From: Helicobacter heilmannii
Lineage (GTDB): Bacteria; Campylobacterota; Campylobacteria; Campylobacterales; Helicobacteraceae
Assembly (NCBI RefSeq): GCF_001283065.1
Contig: NZ_CDMK01000001.1
Coordinates: 483,689-524,777, forward strand
Length of the DNA: 41,089 bases
Reading direction: 5' to 3'
Shown: positions 1 to 8,476 of the stretch, one piece after another
Numbering within the stretch: position 1 is the first letter of the stretch
Layout: every line of letters starts with the position of its first letter
Notes under the pieces: generated by a model
Seen by the model: only the letters and a program-made list of their open reading frames with translations
What the model was told of the DNA's origin: nothing
The model's database searches: none
Made by a program: the position numbers and the translations under genes

Positions 1-1435
1 CCACGGCTACAATAGCTAGGGTGGGGGGGATGGGGGGGGTGTTGGCGGTGGCGTTGTTGAGCGACACATTGCCACTTACAAAGGGTACACCAAGCACATG
101 GCGTGCTTCTTTGAGTCCCAAACACATTTGTTGCAACACCCACGCCCCATGCCCATCCATCGCCCCCAAGTTGATCGAATCGCTAAAGCCAAGCACCTTT
201 GCGCCCAACCCTTGTAGCTCTTTAGCGGCTTGCAAACATAGATTTTTGCTGTCCTCTTTGGGCTCTTGCAGGGCGGCAGGCGTGGAGCTAGCCAAAGCAA
301 GGCATAAATGTTTGTTGATTTGGGGCAGCCAAATTTTAAAAGGGGGCAGGGAGGATAGCTCTACCTCGTGGGGGCTTAGGCGGGGCTCTTGTTTAGTGCT
401 TAGTAGGGTGGTGGGGGGCTTTAAGGGCAGGGGCAAAGTTGCAAGCTCTTGGTTTTGATACAAGGCTTTAAGCACACGCTCTTTAGTCGCCACGCCCACC
501 ACCTGCGCCTCTAAGCCGTGCCTTTGTGCCACCTGCAGGGCTTGCTCTAGCTTGGCAGGCTCTAGGCATAAAAGCATGCGCTCTTGGGTTTCGTTGAGTA
601 AAATTTCTAGGGGATCTAAATCCTGCACGCTTGGGGCATTCTCCAGCTCTAAAATCGCCCCAACTCCCCCACGCGTTGCCATTTCCACACACGCCACACC
701 AAGCCCCCCCGCCCCCAAATCCTGCGCCCCGAGCACGCCTATATCGGTATAAATTTCTAAGCATGTGTCTATGAGCTTAGCTTGCAGGTGCGGATTGCCT
801 GTGGGCACGCTCGATCTTTGCTCTTTTTGAAGTTCTTTGCTGCTCATGCACGCCCCATCCACGCCCACGCCCCAAGCCACGCGCCCAAGCAGCACAAACA
901 CCCCACCAGCGCGCGCGCTTGACCCCACTTGTTGCGCTAAAGGCACGAGCCCTAGACAAAAGGCGTTTACCAAAACATTGTGCGTAAAGCCCTCACTAAA
1001 GCCGCCCTCACAGCCTAAGTTTTGCGTGTGGGTGTGCTTGGCGTAGTCATTAAAGCCCGCTAGGGCTTCTTGGTGGTGGGGGGTGGTCTTAGCAGAACGC
1101 AGCAGGGCAAAGCAGGCTAGGGGTCTTGCGCCCATGCTCAAAAGGTCGCGCTGCACGCCGCCTAGCCCTGTAGCTGCGCCCTCATAGGGGTTTAAAAAGC
1201 TCGGGTGGTTATGCGATTCGATTTTAAACGCCGCGCCTAGCCCCCCGCCTAAATCCACCACCCCCCCGCTGTTATCTAAATCCACTCCAAAATCTTTTAA
1301 ATGGGCTTTACTAGAGCGGTAGCTGCAATGCTCGCTCCAAAGAGCCGCCACTAGGGCGCGTTCGAGTGCGCTAGGCGGACGGTTTAGATGGGTGCTTAGG
1401 GCTTGTAAATCCTCTAGGCTTAGGGTGTTTGGCAT
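1..1435 (-). CDS. purL: Phosphoribosylformylglycinamidine synthase subunit PurL, 3' end outside window
   Basis: PurL is the large subunit that uses ATP and glutamine-derived ammonia to turn FGAR into FGAM in de novo purine synthesis. The start ATG at 1435 is preceded by AAGGA at normal spacing and opens MPNTLSLEDL; 478 codons are visible and the frame stays open to the window edge, so the gene is partial (the family is usually about 730 residues). Family motifs are clear: WSEHCSYRSSK around residue 33, KIESHNHPS at 71-79, GAATG at 86-90, MGARP at 101-105, and the later QDLGAGGLG segment. It is divergent from dcuA. A run of 8 G lies at 32-39. No other purine gene is in the window. H. pylori, as I recall, lacks most of this pathway, so its presence separates this organism from that species. 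Confidence 0.93.
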   Translation of the reverse strand, partial: MPNTLSLEDLQALSTHLNRPPSALERALVAALWSEHCSYRSSKAHLKDFGVDLDNSGGVVDLGGGLGAAFKIESHNHPSFLNPYEGAATGLGGVQRDLLSMGARPLACFALLRSAKTTPHHQEALAGFNDYAKHTHTQNLGCEGGFSEGFTHNVLVNAFCLGLVPLAQQVGSSARAGGVFVLLGRVAWGVGVDGACMSSKELQKEQRSSVPTGNPHLQAKLIDTCLEIYTDIGVLGAQDLGAGGLGVACVEMATRGGVGAILELENAPSVQDLDPLEILLNETQERMLLCLEPAKLEQALQVAQRHGLEAQVVGVATKERVLKALYQNQELATLPLPLKPPTTLLSTKQEPRLSPHEVELSSLPPFKIWLPQINKHLCLALASSTPAALQEPKEDSKNLCLQAAKELQGLGAKVLGFSDSINLGAMDGHGAWVLQQMCLGLKEARHVLGVPFVSGNVSLNNATANTPPIPPTLAIVAV

Positions 1436-1487
1436 ATGCGTCCTTAAAGGTTTTGACCCACTTTAGCAAAGCCTAGCTAAGAAACGC

Positions 1488-1493
1488 TAGAAT
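1488..1493 (+). promoter_or_regulatory. -10 box TAGAAT of dcuA
   Basis: TAGAAT lies 17 bases upstream of the dcuA ATG and fits the Helicobacter sigma-80 extended TAtaaT consensus. No good -35 is seen, which is normal in this genus. The AAGGAG ribosome site follows at 1500-1505. Confidence 0.5.
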
Positions 1494-1510
1494 TACATTA
1501 AGGAGTTTGT

Positions 1511-2809
1511 ATGGGTCTTTTTGTTTTGCAGTTTTTGGTCTTGTTGGTGGCTCTGTTCCTTGGCGTGCGGCTAGGGGGGATGGGGATTGGCTTTGCGGGG
1601 GGGCTTGGCGTGGTGGTGCTCACTTTGGGACTTGGTATGGACGCGGGGGCGATCCCATGGGATGTGATTTTGATCATCATGTCCGTGATTGGGGCGATTT
1701 CGTGCATGCAATTGGCGGGGGGTTTGGATTACTTGGTCTTGGTAGCAGAGAAGATTTTACGGGCAAACCCTAAATACATCAACTACCTAGCTCCCTTTGT
1801 CACCTACGCCCTCACGCTTCTAGCGGGCACGGGGCACACCTCGTTTTCGGTGCTGCCTGTGATTGTGGAGGTGGCAAAGGGACAGAAAATCCGCCCCTGC
1901 CGTCCCTTATCTTTGGCGGTGGTGGCTAGTCAAGTGGCGATCACGGCTAGCCCCGTGTCCGCAGCGGTGATCACCATGAGTGCCTTTGTAGAGCCCCTGG
2001 GCGTGTCTTACCCGCTTCTACTTGGCCTTATCATCCCCTCAACTTTTCTAGGTTGTGCACTCACGGCATTCCTTGTGAGCGCGTTTTTTCCCAGCCACTT
2101 AGAGGGAGCAGTAGCGGTGCGCTCTACAGAAAATAAAGAGCTACCAAGGGGCGCGCGTTTGTCGGTGTGGATTTTTGTGACGGGGATTGTGGCGGTGGTG
2201 CTTTATGCCACGGCGATTTCTAAAAATGTGGGCTGGATCACGCCTGTGCATTTGCCCCGCAATGGCGCGATCATGGCGCTTATGCTCACCATCGCCGCGT
2301 TTATTGTCTTTTTTTGTAAGCTTAAATGCAATGCGCTCGTGCAGACAAGCACCTTCAAAGCGGGGCTTAGCGCGTGTGTGTGCGTGCTGGGTGTGGCGTG
2401 GCTGGGCGACACCTTTGTAAAAGCCTACATTGAGCCGATCAAAACCCACGCCGCTGCTTGGATCACGCATTACCCCTTTTTGCTGGCAGTAGGGCTGTTT
2501 TTTACAAGTATGCTTTTATACTCACAGGCGGCAACCACAAAAGCACTCATTCCCAGCGTAATTTTAGCCATGGGACTCACCCCAGAACACCCGCACGGCG
2601 TGGCAACCATCATCGCCTCCTTTGCCGCCACCTCAGCCCTCTTCGTGCTGCCCACCTACCCGACTTTACTAGGGGCGGTGCAAATGGACGACACGGGCAG
2701 TACGCAAATTGGCAAGTATGTGTTTAACCACCCCTTTTTAATTCCCGGGACCTTAGCCATCGCCTTTTCTGTGGGCTTTGGGTTTTTATTCACCTCTCTT
2801 TGGCTGTAG
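1511..2809 (+). CDS. dcuA: Anaerobic C4-dicarboxylate antiporter DcuA/DcuB family
   Basis: This inner-membrane carrier exchanges fumarate, aspartate or malate for succinate and supports fumarate respiration and aspartate uptake. The 432-residue length matches the family. The N-terminus is two hydrophobic spans (MGLFVLQFLVLLVALFLG, then a glycine-rich span), and the conserved stretch around AGTGHTSFSVLPVIVEVA (about residues 107-124) plus VASQVAITASPVSAAV is typical of Dcu carriers. At least ten hydrophobic segments are visible. The ATG at 1511 is preceded by AAGGAG five bases upstream. It ends 12 bases before the 3' end of the convergent nusA, with no obvious terminator between them. DcuA versus DcuB cannot be separated from sequence alone; H. 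pylori has one such gene, named dcuA. Confidence 0.92.
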   Translation: MGLFVLQFLVLLVALFLGVRLGGMGIGFAGGLGVVVLTLGLGMDAGAIPWDVILIIMSVIGAISCMQLAGGLDYLVLVAEKILRANPKYINYLAPFVTYALTLLAGTGHTSFSVLPVIVEVAKGQKIRPCRPLSLAVVASQVAITASPVSAAVITMSAFVEPLGVSYPLLLGLIIPSTFLGCALTAFLVSAFFPSHLEGAVAVRSTENKELPRGARLSVWIFVTGIVAVVLYATAISKNVGWITPVHLPRNGAIMALMLTIAAFIVFFCKLKCNALVQTSTFKAGLSACVCVLGVAWLGDTFVKAYIEPIKTHAAAWITHYPFLLAVGLFFTSMLLYSQAATTKALIPSVILAMGLTPEHPHGVATIIASFAATSALFVLPTYPTLLGAVQMDDTGSTQIGKYVFNHPFLIPGTLAIAFSVGFGFLFTSLWL

Positions 2810-2821
2810 CTGGTGAAGGGG

Positions 2822-3961
2822 TTAGCTGTTGGGGGTTTCGGAGGTGGGCTTCTTACTAAAGAGCGATTCAAGCATGCTAAGGCCCACTTTTTCGGGTACT
2901 CTAGGCGCGTTCTCTTTGGGCTCAAGCACTTCAAAATCTATATCAAAACCTGTGAGCATGCATGCCAAGCGCACATTCACCCCATTGCGCCCAATCGCCT
3001 TGCTCTTTTGATCGCCATAGAGGGTAACTTGAGCGTTTTTCTTGCCCTCTTCGGTTTCACTCAGTTTGATTTTAATGATTTGGGCAGGAGAGAGGGCATT
3101 GGCGATGTACATTTCGGGGATTTCATTATAATGCACGCAGTCGATGCTCTCGTTGCAAAGCTCTTTACTAATGGCGTTGATCCTAACCCCCTTCACGCCC
3201 ACGGTCGCGCCGATCGGGTCGATTTGGTTATTGTGTGAGCGTAGAGCCAACTTAGCGCGATCGCCCGGAATGCGCGCGATCCCCATGATCTCTATCTCTT
3301 CATCGGCGATCTCGGGCACTTCTAGGCGCAACAATGCCTCTAAGAATTTGGGCGTGGTGCGCGAAAGCTCTAAGATTAAACCCTGTTTGCTAAAGCGCAC
3401 ATGCTTTAACACCGCCCGCACGCTATCACCCACCTTAAAGCTCTCCCCCTTAATGCGGTTTTTGAGTGCCAAAATCGCCTGCAAGCCATCGATCTCTATG
3501 TAGGTGTTTTGCTCGCTATCCACATCCAGCACCACCCCACTCACAATGGTGTTTAACATCGCCTTGTATTTTTGAAAATACTGGTCTTCTAGGCTCTTTT
3601 GTATGTTGTATTCAAGGTCTTTAAACAAGGCATTGACCGCCCCCCGTTTCATGTCCTTAAGGCTGATTTCATAGTGCAGCAAATCATCGGGCTTTAAAGT
3701 CGGGTCGCTCTTATGCGCTTGGCTAAGGGCGAGCGTGTTTTTAGGGTCGGTCTCTAGCCTCGGGTCGTCATCAGCACATACCTGCACCACATGCAAGAGC
3801 GTTAAATCCTTGTTCGAGTCGTCAATGACAAAATGCGCCTGCGCGTCCAAGCACTCCTTGGCAACTTTTAAAATGCTGTTTTTGACGACATCTTTAATTG
3901 TGTCTAAGCCCAAGCCCTTTTCATAGGCAATCAGCTCGACTATGTCTAGTATTTTCTCCAT
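2822..3961 (-). CDS. nusA: Transcription termination/antitermination factor NusA
   Basis: NusA binds RNA polymerase and modulates pausing, termination and antitermination. The protein (379 residues from the preferred start) has an N-terminal polymerase-binding domain, an S1 segment (VVLDVDSEQNTYIEIDG), and two KH domains with GATVGVKGVRINAISKEL and AIGRNGVNVRLACML. The C-terminal acidic repeats of E. coli NusA are absent, as in other Campylobacterota. Two ATGs are possible: 3967 and 3961. AAGGA sits directly against the first but five bases before the second, and the second gives the family start MEKI, so 3961 is preferred. A TATAAT box at 4000-4005 lies upstream. Confidence 0.95.
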   Translation of the reverse strand: MEKILDIVELIAYEKGLGLDTIKDVVKNSILKVAKECLDAQAHFVIDDSNKDLTLLHVVQVCADDDPRLETDPKNTLALSQAHKSDPTLKPDDLLHYEISLKDMKRGAVNALFKDLEYNIQKSLEDQYFQKYKAMLNTIVSGVVLDVDSEQNTYIEIDGLQAILALKNRIKGESFKVGDSVRAVLKHVRFSKQGLILELSRTTPKFLEALLRLEVPEIADEEIEIMGIARIPGDRAKLALRSHNNQIDPIGATVGVKGVRINAISKELCNESIDCVHYNEIPEMYIANALSPAQIIKIKLSETEEGKKNAQVTLYGDQKSKAIGRNGVNVRLACMLTGFDIDFEVLEPKENAPRVPEKVGLSMLESLFSKKPTSETPNS

Positions 3962-3999
3962 TAACATCCTTGGGTGATTTAAATCGGGGGTAAGGTGCC

Positions 4000-4005
4000 A
4001 TTATA
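4000..4005 (-). promoter_or_regulatory. -10 box TATAAT of nusA
   Basis: A perfect TATAAT on the minus strand, 38 bases before the nusA ATG and after the stop of the upstream lipoprotein gene, suggests nusA has its own promoter. Confidence 0.55.
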
Positions 4006-4018
4006 GCAGAATTTCTTT

Positions 4019-4519
4019 TTAAAACTTAGGCAAAGGCACTTGGGTGGCAAAATTAAAGTGCATTTCGCCAAGCCCGTCTATCTCCATATCCATTTTTGCG
4101 TCCTGCTCGGAGATATAATCCAGCTTTTTGAACGCGAGCAGGTAGCCCCTTGCGTATTTGTTCGTGGTGTAAAGGATTTTGTCGTATTCGTCCTTGTCAA
4201 TGGGGCGCACCCACATGGGTGTGTATTCTTTGTTGTTCGAGCCATACAGCACATAGCTAATGCCCCCGTTTTTATACACGCTTTTATCTTGGGCAAACAG
4301 CTCCACAAAGAAAAACTCCCTTTGGTGGTAGGTGACTGGATCCACATCGTTTAAATGCGTGATAAAGACGCTTGCCACGGGGCGCAGGTTTTTAATGATT
4401 TCGCCCTTTCTAGTCGCCTGTGTGCGCTTTTCTTCAATGTAATTGGGCATGTAAGCCGTATCAAAGCGCTCTTCACACCCGCTAAACAACACAAAAAAAA
4501 CCAAAAACAACCAACGCAT
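4019..4519 (-). CDS. Putative lipoprotein, function unknown
   Basis: This 166-residue protein has a short signal peptide ending in a lipobox (LFSGC, Cys15), so it should be lipid-anchored to the cell envelope. The mature part is mixed alpha/beta with no enzyme motif I recognise; it contains VASVFITHLNDVDP and FFFVELFAQDKS near the middle. It starts at ATG 4519 with AAGG a few bases upstream and a TAAAAT box immediately before, so its leader is very short. It is divergent from trpA and lies upstream of nusA in the same direction. I do not recognise a named family. Confidence 0.75.
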   Translation of the reverse strand: MRWLFLVFFVLFSGCEERFDTAYMPNYIEEKRTQATRKGEIIKNLRPVASVFITHLNDVDPVTYHQREFFFVELFAQDKSVYKNGGISYVLYGSNNKEYTPMWVRPIDKDEYDKILYTTNKYARGYLLAFKKLDYISEQDAKMDMEIDGLGEMHFNFATQVPLPKF

Positions 4520-4575
4520 GCCCTTATTTTAGCCCAAAATCTTATAAATTTACGCCCTTTGCCGATTTAGCCCCT

Positions 4576-5358
4576 ATGGACTATAAAAGCGTGTTTCAAA
4601 AAAACGGAGTCTTTGTCCCTTTTGTGGTGCTGGGCGATCCTTGCTATGAAGAGAGTTTTAGGATTGTTAAAACACTCATAGACGCGGGAGCGGACGCTTT
4701 AGAGCTGGGCTTTGCCTTTAGCGACCCTATGGCCGATGGCGTGGCGATACAGGCAAGCCACTTACGCGCCCTAAAGGCGGGCGCAAATATGCAAACAAAT
4801 TTTGAACTCTTGGCGCAAATCCACAGCTACAGTCCGCAAACGCCCCTCGGACTCTTGCTGTATGCCAACTTGATCCACCGCTATGGCGTGAAGAGTTTTT
4901 ACGCCAAATGCGCGGATTGCGGGGTGGCAAGCGTCTTGGTTGCCGATTTGCCCCTAGCCGAGAGCGCGCCTTTTATTGCAAGCGCAAAAGCGCACAACAT
5001 TGCCCCCATTTTCATTGCTGCCCCGCACACAAGCCATAAGGATTTAGAGCAAATCGCCAATCTTACCAATGCCTATGTCTATGTGCTGGCGCGCGCGGGC
5101 GTTACGGGAGCGGGCGAGAGTTTAGGCACGGACGCAAAGGGCGTGATCGCTCAGCTTAAGTGCGTTAAAGATGTGCCTTGCTTGCTAGGCTTTGGCATTT
5201 CTAAGCCCGCCCACGCCAAAGAGGCTCAAGACATGGGGGCAAATGGAGTCATTTGTGGCTCAGCGGTGGTGCAAATCTTAGAGCAGGATTTAAACAATCC
5301 CCCCCAAATGCACGCCAAATTAATGGACTTCGTGCAGGGCTTTAAAGCTTCGTGTTGA
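4576..5358 (+). CDS. trpA: Tryptophan synthase alpha chain
   Basis: TrpA cleaves indole-3-glycerol phosphate to indole and glyceraldehyde-3-phosphate; indole is then passed to TrpB. The 260-residue length fits the family. The catalytic glutamate (Glu43, in ALELGFAFSDP) and aspartate (Asp54, in MADG) correspond to Glu49 and Asp60 of E. coli. The phosphate-binding C-terminal part (GFGISKPAHAKEAQ, ANGVICGSAVV) is intact. It starts at ATG 4576. Unlike the usual trpBA pair, no trpB or other trp gene is next to it: the neighbours are a divergent lipoprotein gene and a convergent permease gene whose last 17 bases overlap its end. Confidence 0.95.
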   Translation: MDYKSVFQKNGVFVPFVVLGDPCYEESFRIVKTLIDAGADALELGFAFSDPMADGVAIQASHLRALKAGANMQTNFELLAQIHSYSPQTPLGLLLYANLIHRYGVKSFYAKCADCGVASVLVADLPLAESAPFIASAKAHNIAPIFIAAPHTSHKDLEQIANLTNAYVYVLARAGVTGAGESLGTDAKGVIAQLKCVKDVPCLLGFGISKPAHAKEAQDMGANGVICGSAVVQILEQDLNNPPQMHAKLMDFVQGFKASC

Positions 5359-6409
5359 GCCGTTTATAGTAGTGCATGGCGATCGCCATTAGGGTTAAAA
5401 AAGGTCCTAGTACCCCCGCTTCGGGCAAGAACACCCCTGAGATGCTAAACTTTCCCATGGCAAAGAACAGCCCCCACAGTACCAACGAGAGTAGGATGAA
5501 TTTTAAACTTAGCAGGGCGAGGTTTTCATAGCGGGCGAGTTTGGGCGTGTGGTAAGCGATGAGAATCGCGGTTAGGGGCACGAAAAAGGGCAGTAGGATC
5601 GACACATATAAAAAGCCCCGGATTTTCTTGGTGTCCGCCTTTTGGCGATAAAGCACATGCAAGGAGCGCAGTGCGTCCGTGATGGACACGGCGGGTTTGT
5701 TTTGATAAATTGTGTCAAGCACTTTGGGGCGAAAGCCCTTAAGCGTCTTTAGCACGGGCAGTTTTTGTACCTTAAGCCCCTTGGGACCTAGCACAAAGGG
5801 GTTAGGCAGGGTTAAAAAGCTCACGCCACGCAAAACCCAAAACTTGCCTTCAAAGTTGGCACTTGGGGCTTGGGCGAAGGTTTTGAGTTGCTTGTTTTGC
5901 AGGGTGAAGATTTTAACATTGCTCGCGCTCTGCAACAAAGGGTTGATCTTACCAAAATAGACATAGTCGTTGTTGTATTTCACCAAAAGATTTTGGGAGA
6001 TGTTGCCCGCATTGTCTTTATAAATGATCGCTTCGGCTTTCTCCTGCATATAGACAAAGGGCGTAGCACTCAGTCCAACGAAAATGATGATGAAAAGGGC
6101 GTTGATGGCGAGCATGGGTTTTAGGATTTGCTTGATGGGATAGCCAATGGAGAGCAGAGCGGTGTATTGGTTGGAGTGGATGAAGGCGGTGTAAAAGAGC
6201 ACAAGGGCTAGAAGCAGGGATAAGGGCAGAGTGTAGTTGAGTGCATATAGCCCGTCATAGACAAAAAAAAGCAAGAGTAAGTTAGCAGCGGTGGGGAATT
6301 TTTCGGCGTATTGCAGGCTGTCGATGCCGATGAAAAAGAACTCAAGGGCACATAGAATGATGCCAAAATATTTGAGGTAGTAAGAGCCCACAAACACCCA
6401 CAAGCGCAT
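5342..6409 (-). CDS. LptF/LptG (YjgP/YjgQ) family permease
   Basis: This is one of the two membrane subunits of the lipopolysaccharide exporter that works with the ATPase LptB (encoded at 26321-27043). The 355-residue chain has three hydrophobic spans in the first 120 residues (starting MRLWVFVGSYYLKYFG), a large periplasmic domain of about 130 residues, and three C-terminal spans, which is the family topology. It is directly upstream of neither LptB nor LptA. The order rplY-pth-permease matches what I recall in H. pylori. Its 3' end overlaps that of the convergent trpA by 17 bases. I cannot tell LptF from LptG by eye, so no symbol is given. Confidence 0.85.
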   Translation of the reverse strand: MRLWVFVGSYYLKYFGIILCALEFFFIGIDSLQYAEKFPTAANLLLLFFVYDGLYALNYTLPLSLLLALVLFYTAFIHSNQYTALLSIGYPIKQILKPMLAINALFIIIFVGLSATPFVYMQEKAEAIIYKDNAGNISQNLLVKYNNDYVYFGKINPLLQSASNVKIFTLQNKQLKTFAQAPSANFEGKFWVLRGVSFLTLPNPFVLGPKGLKVQKLPVLKTLKGFRPKVLDTIYQNKPAVSITDALRSLHVLYRQKADTKKIRGFLYVSILLPFFVPLTAILIAYHTPKLARYENLALLSLKFILLSLVLWGLFFAMGKFSISGVFLPEAGVLGPFLTLMAIAMHYYKRLNTKL

Positions 6410-6412
6410 GGG

Positions 6413-6955
6413 CTAGGCTCTGCGGGTGAATTGGTTTTGCATGGCGTAAAAATCGCCCTTTTCTAGGTAAAAGAGCAGGGCTTCTTTGGCGTGTTCTAAA
6501 ATTTCGTTTAAAAGGGGCCGCTCTTCTAAGCTAAAACGCTCCAAAACATGCGCAATGACTCCGCTCTTGCCCCGGCCGATCCCGATTTTCATTTTATAAA
6601 AGGGGTGGGTGCAATGCGCCATGATGGACTTGAGCCCATTATGCCCCCCACTGCTCCCCTTGGCTTTAAAGCGCACCGCCCCCAAAGGCAAGTCCAAGTC
6701 GTCATGCACCACTAAAATATTTTTGACCCTGTGTTGAGACAAAAAGGCTTGCACGGCTTGCCCGGAGTTGTTCATGTAGGTGGTGGGCTTTAATAAATAG
6801 GCTGTACCTATCTTGGTGTAACTGCCTTGATAAAGTTTGGAGTGTTTAAAGTTTACATGGAAGCTTTGCGCCAGCAAGTCCAAAATATCAAAACCCACAT
6901 TATGGCGGGTATGGGCATAGGTGGCTGTGGGATTGCCTAGCCCCACCAAGAGCAT
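6413..6955 (-). CDS. pth: Peptidyl-tRNA hydrolase
   Basis: Pth recycles tRNA by cleaving peptidyl-tRNA released from stalled ribosomes. The 180-residue protein begins MLLVGLGNPTATYAHTRHNV, carrying the GLGNP signature and the catalytic histidine in TRHNVGF. The second signature, VVHDDLDLPLGAVRFKAKGS, and GGHNGLKSI are intact. The ATG at 6955 overlaps the TAA of rplY by one base (TAATG), indicating translational coupling. It is followed three bases later by the LptF/G permease. Confidence 0.97.
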   Translation of the reverse strand: MLLVGLGNPTATYAHTRHNVGFDILDLLAQSFHVNFKHSKLYQGSYTKIGTAYLLKPTTYMNNSGQAVQAFLSQHRVKNILVVHDDLDLPLGAVRFKAKGSSGGHNGLKSIMAHCTHPFYKMKIGIGRGKSGVIAHVLERFSLEERPLLNEILEHAKEALLFYLEKGDFYAMQNQFTRRA

Positions 6956-7491
6956 TACTTCGCCTTAATGACCCCGACAACGGCGTTATTTGGGTTTTCT
7001 AGCACCTTCACATGGGCGGGCACTTGTAAATCCCTGATTAAAATCGCATCCCCCACATCCAAAGCGGACACATCCAGCTCAAAATGGGCGGGCAAATTCT
7101 CAGGCATGCACTCCACTTGCACACGGGCTTTGGAGAGCATTAAAATGCCCTTGTTTTTTAAACCCACGGGGGTGCCGGTGGTTTTAACGGGGATCAAGAA
7201 TTTAGACTTCAAGCCCTTTTGGAGCACCAATAAATCCACATGGATCAAGGCGCTAGTAACGGGGTCTTTTTGGTAGGCCTGCACCACGACATTGTAACTG
7301 GCTTGCCCGATTTTCACCATAAAGTCTAGATTGGGTTTATGTTTGACAAAGCGGATAAAGTCGTTGATCTTAAAAGTGGCGTGGACATTCTCCATGCCCT
7401 TGGCGTATAAATTCGCCATCAAAACACCTTCTCTACGCAACGCTTTTTTGGCGGATTTACTAAGCGCGCCCCTAGCTTCACCTTCTAACAT
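6955..7491 (-). CDS. rplY: 50S ribosomal protein L25 (Ctc form)
   Basis: L25 binds 5S rRNA in the large subunit. This is the longer Ctc-type protein of 178 residues, with an N-terminal 5S-binding domain (MLEGEARGALSKSAKKALRR, then VLMANLYAKG) and a C-terminal beta domain (TGTPVGLKNKGILMLSKARV). The start ATG 7491 is preceded by GAAGGA at good spacing. It is first in a three-gene unit with pth and the permease, and divergent from the outer-membrane protein gene at 7629. Confidence 0.95.
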   Translation of the reverse strand: MLEGEARGALSKSAKKALRREGVLMANLYAKGMENVHATFKINDFIRFVKHKPNLDFMVKIGQASYNVVVQAYQKDPVTSALIHVDLLVLQKGLKSKFLIPVKTTGTPVGLKNKGILMLSKARVQVECMPENLPAHFELDVSALDVGDAILIRDLQVPAHVKVLENPNNAVVGVIKAK

Positions 7492-7628
7492 GGCTGTCCT
7501 TCTGCATCAAAGATTTAAGCGTGGATTACCCACAAGAACAAGCGAGAATTTTAATCTTAAACAACTTAGACAACGCTTATATGCAACACATATGCCCGTT
7601 TTTTGGCTTTAAAATGCTAGTATGTGGC

Positions 7629-8261
7629 ATGCCAAATCGGGTTTTCAAATATTTTAGCATCCACAAAAAGCGTACCCTCGCATGCGCCTTTTTCATGGCA
7701 ATGACTCCTCTTAAATCTAAGAACTTAAGCTACATGTCTTCGGCTTTTGAAATTGGCATGGTTTATCTCAAACCCTTAAACACCAACAAGCCCATGCAGG
7801 GAGCTTCCATCACTTGGGGCTATGAGATCAATCCCAAAAACTCGTGGCTTTATAGCCGTTATTATATTTTCCTAGACTATGGCAATGTCTTGCTTGGGCA
7901 GGCTTCCAAACAGGCAAATTTATTCACCTATGGCGTGGGTGGAGAATTGATGGTATCTTATAACAGAAACCCTATCAACTCATGGACCATCTTTTTTGGC
8001 TTGCAACTGGGGGCAAATTCGTGGGTGACCAACAACAGGGTTTCGGATTTGATTGAGAACACTTGGAACTCATTTAAGGATTTTTCGTTTAAGCCTGCAT
8101 ATTTTCGGGCAATGGGGACTTTCGGGGTGCAGTTTCGCACCATTGTAACTTGGCACATTGTGGATGTGGAAGTGGGCATGAAGGTGTTTTTAAACCCCGA
8201 ACCCCAAAGCCCTTTTGAAAGGAATCTTTTGTTCTTCATTTCGCACGCTTGGCACTTTTAG
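7629..8261 (+). CDS. Helicobacter outer-membrane beta-barrel protein, short
   Basis: The C-terminal half alternates aromatic and polar residues and ends in FFISHAWHF, with a terminal aromatic typical of outer-membrane barrels of the Hop/Hof type in this genus. The length, about 210 residues, is that of the shorter members. The start is uncertain: the frame is open from a GTG at 7521, but residues before 7629 look non-coding and no ribosome site stands before any candidate ATG (7614, 7629). From 7629 the N-terminus is basic (IHKKR) followed by a weak hydrophobic stretch TLACAFFMAM, a poor signal peptide. Either the 5' end has decayed or the start is unusual. It is divergent from rplY. The substrate or ligand is unknown. 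Confidence 0.7.
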   Translation: MPNRVFKYFSIHKKRTLACAFFMAMTPLKSKNLSYMSSAFEIGMVYLKPLNTNKPMQGASITWGYEINPKNSWLYSRYYIFLDYGNVLLGQASKQANLFTYGVGGELMVSYNRNPINSWTIFFGLQLGANSWVTNNRVSDLIENTWNSFKDFSFKPAYFRAMGTFGVQFRTIVTWHIVDVEVGMKVFLNPEPQSPFERNLLFFISHAWHF

Positions 8262-8280
8262 CCTCGCGTGATGCTAGCAA

Positions 8281-8315
8281 CTCAAAAGTGGTTAACCTTA
8301 GATTAACCACTTGAG
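8281..8315. terminator. Strong inverted repeat after the outer-membrane protein gene
   Basis: CTCAAAAGTGGTTAA (8281-8295), a 7-base loop, then TTAACCACTTGAG (8303-8315) form a 9-10 bp perfect stem that extends through CTC/GAG with a small bulge. It lies 20 bases after the barrel-protein stop and at the 3' end of the candidate minus-strand RNA, so it may stop transcripts from both sides. There is no long T tract, only TTTT on the minus side. Confidence 0.5.
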
Positions 8316-8470
8316 ATTAACATCCCGAAGCGTCTCCAAATTTTGAAGGAAGAGCAGAGTAGCAAAACAACAGCAACAGCAAAGGTCGCCTTCTCCAACA
8401 GCTAAGAAGACAGCCCGTTTCGTAGTGCTTAGGCCTTCTAGTTTATCGCATGCTAGGTGCTTAAAACACG
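8281..8470 (-). ncRNA. Candidate stable small RNA, about 190 bases
   Basis: A minus-strand promoter with a perfect TTGACA (8500-8505), a 17-base spacer and TAGAAT (8477-8482) would start a transcript near 8470. A consensus -35 is rare in Helicobacter and is mostly seen at stable RNA genes. The transcript would end at the inverted repeat 8281-8315. It contains GCCCGT pairing with ACGGGC about 50 bases later. A 67-codon frame (8298-8501) is open across it but has no ATG or GTG start (its only TTG is about 20 codons from the end) and an improbable run of five cysteines, so I favour RNA over protein. The size would fit 6S RNA, but I could not confirm the 6S fold. It does not look like tmRNA, RNase P RNA or SRP RNA. 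Confidence 0.45.
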
Positions 8471-8476
8471 GGCACG

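Noticed and set aside
2813-3238. 141-codon plus-strand frame antisense to nusA
   Set aside because: nusA motifs on the other strand are unambiguous; this is a shadow.
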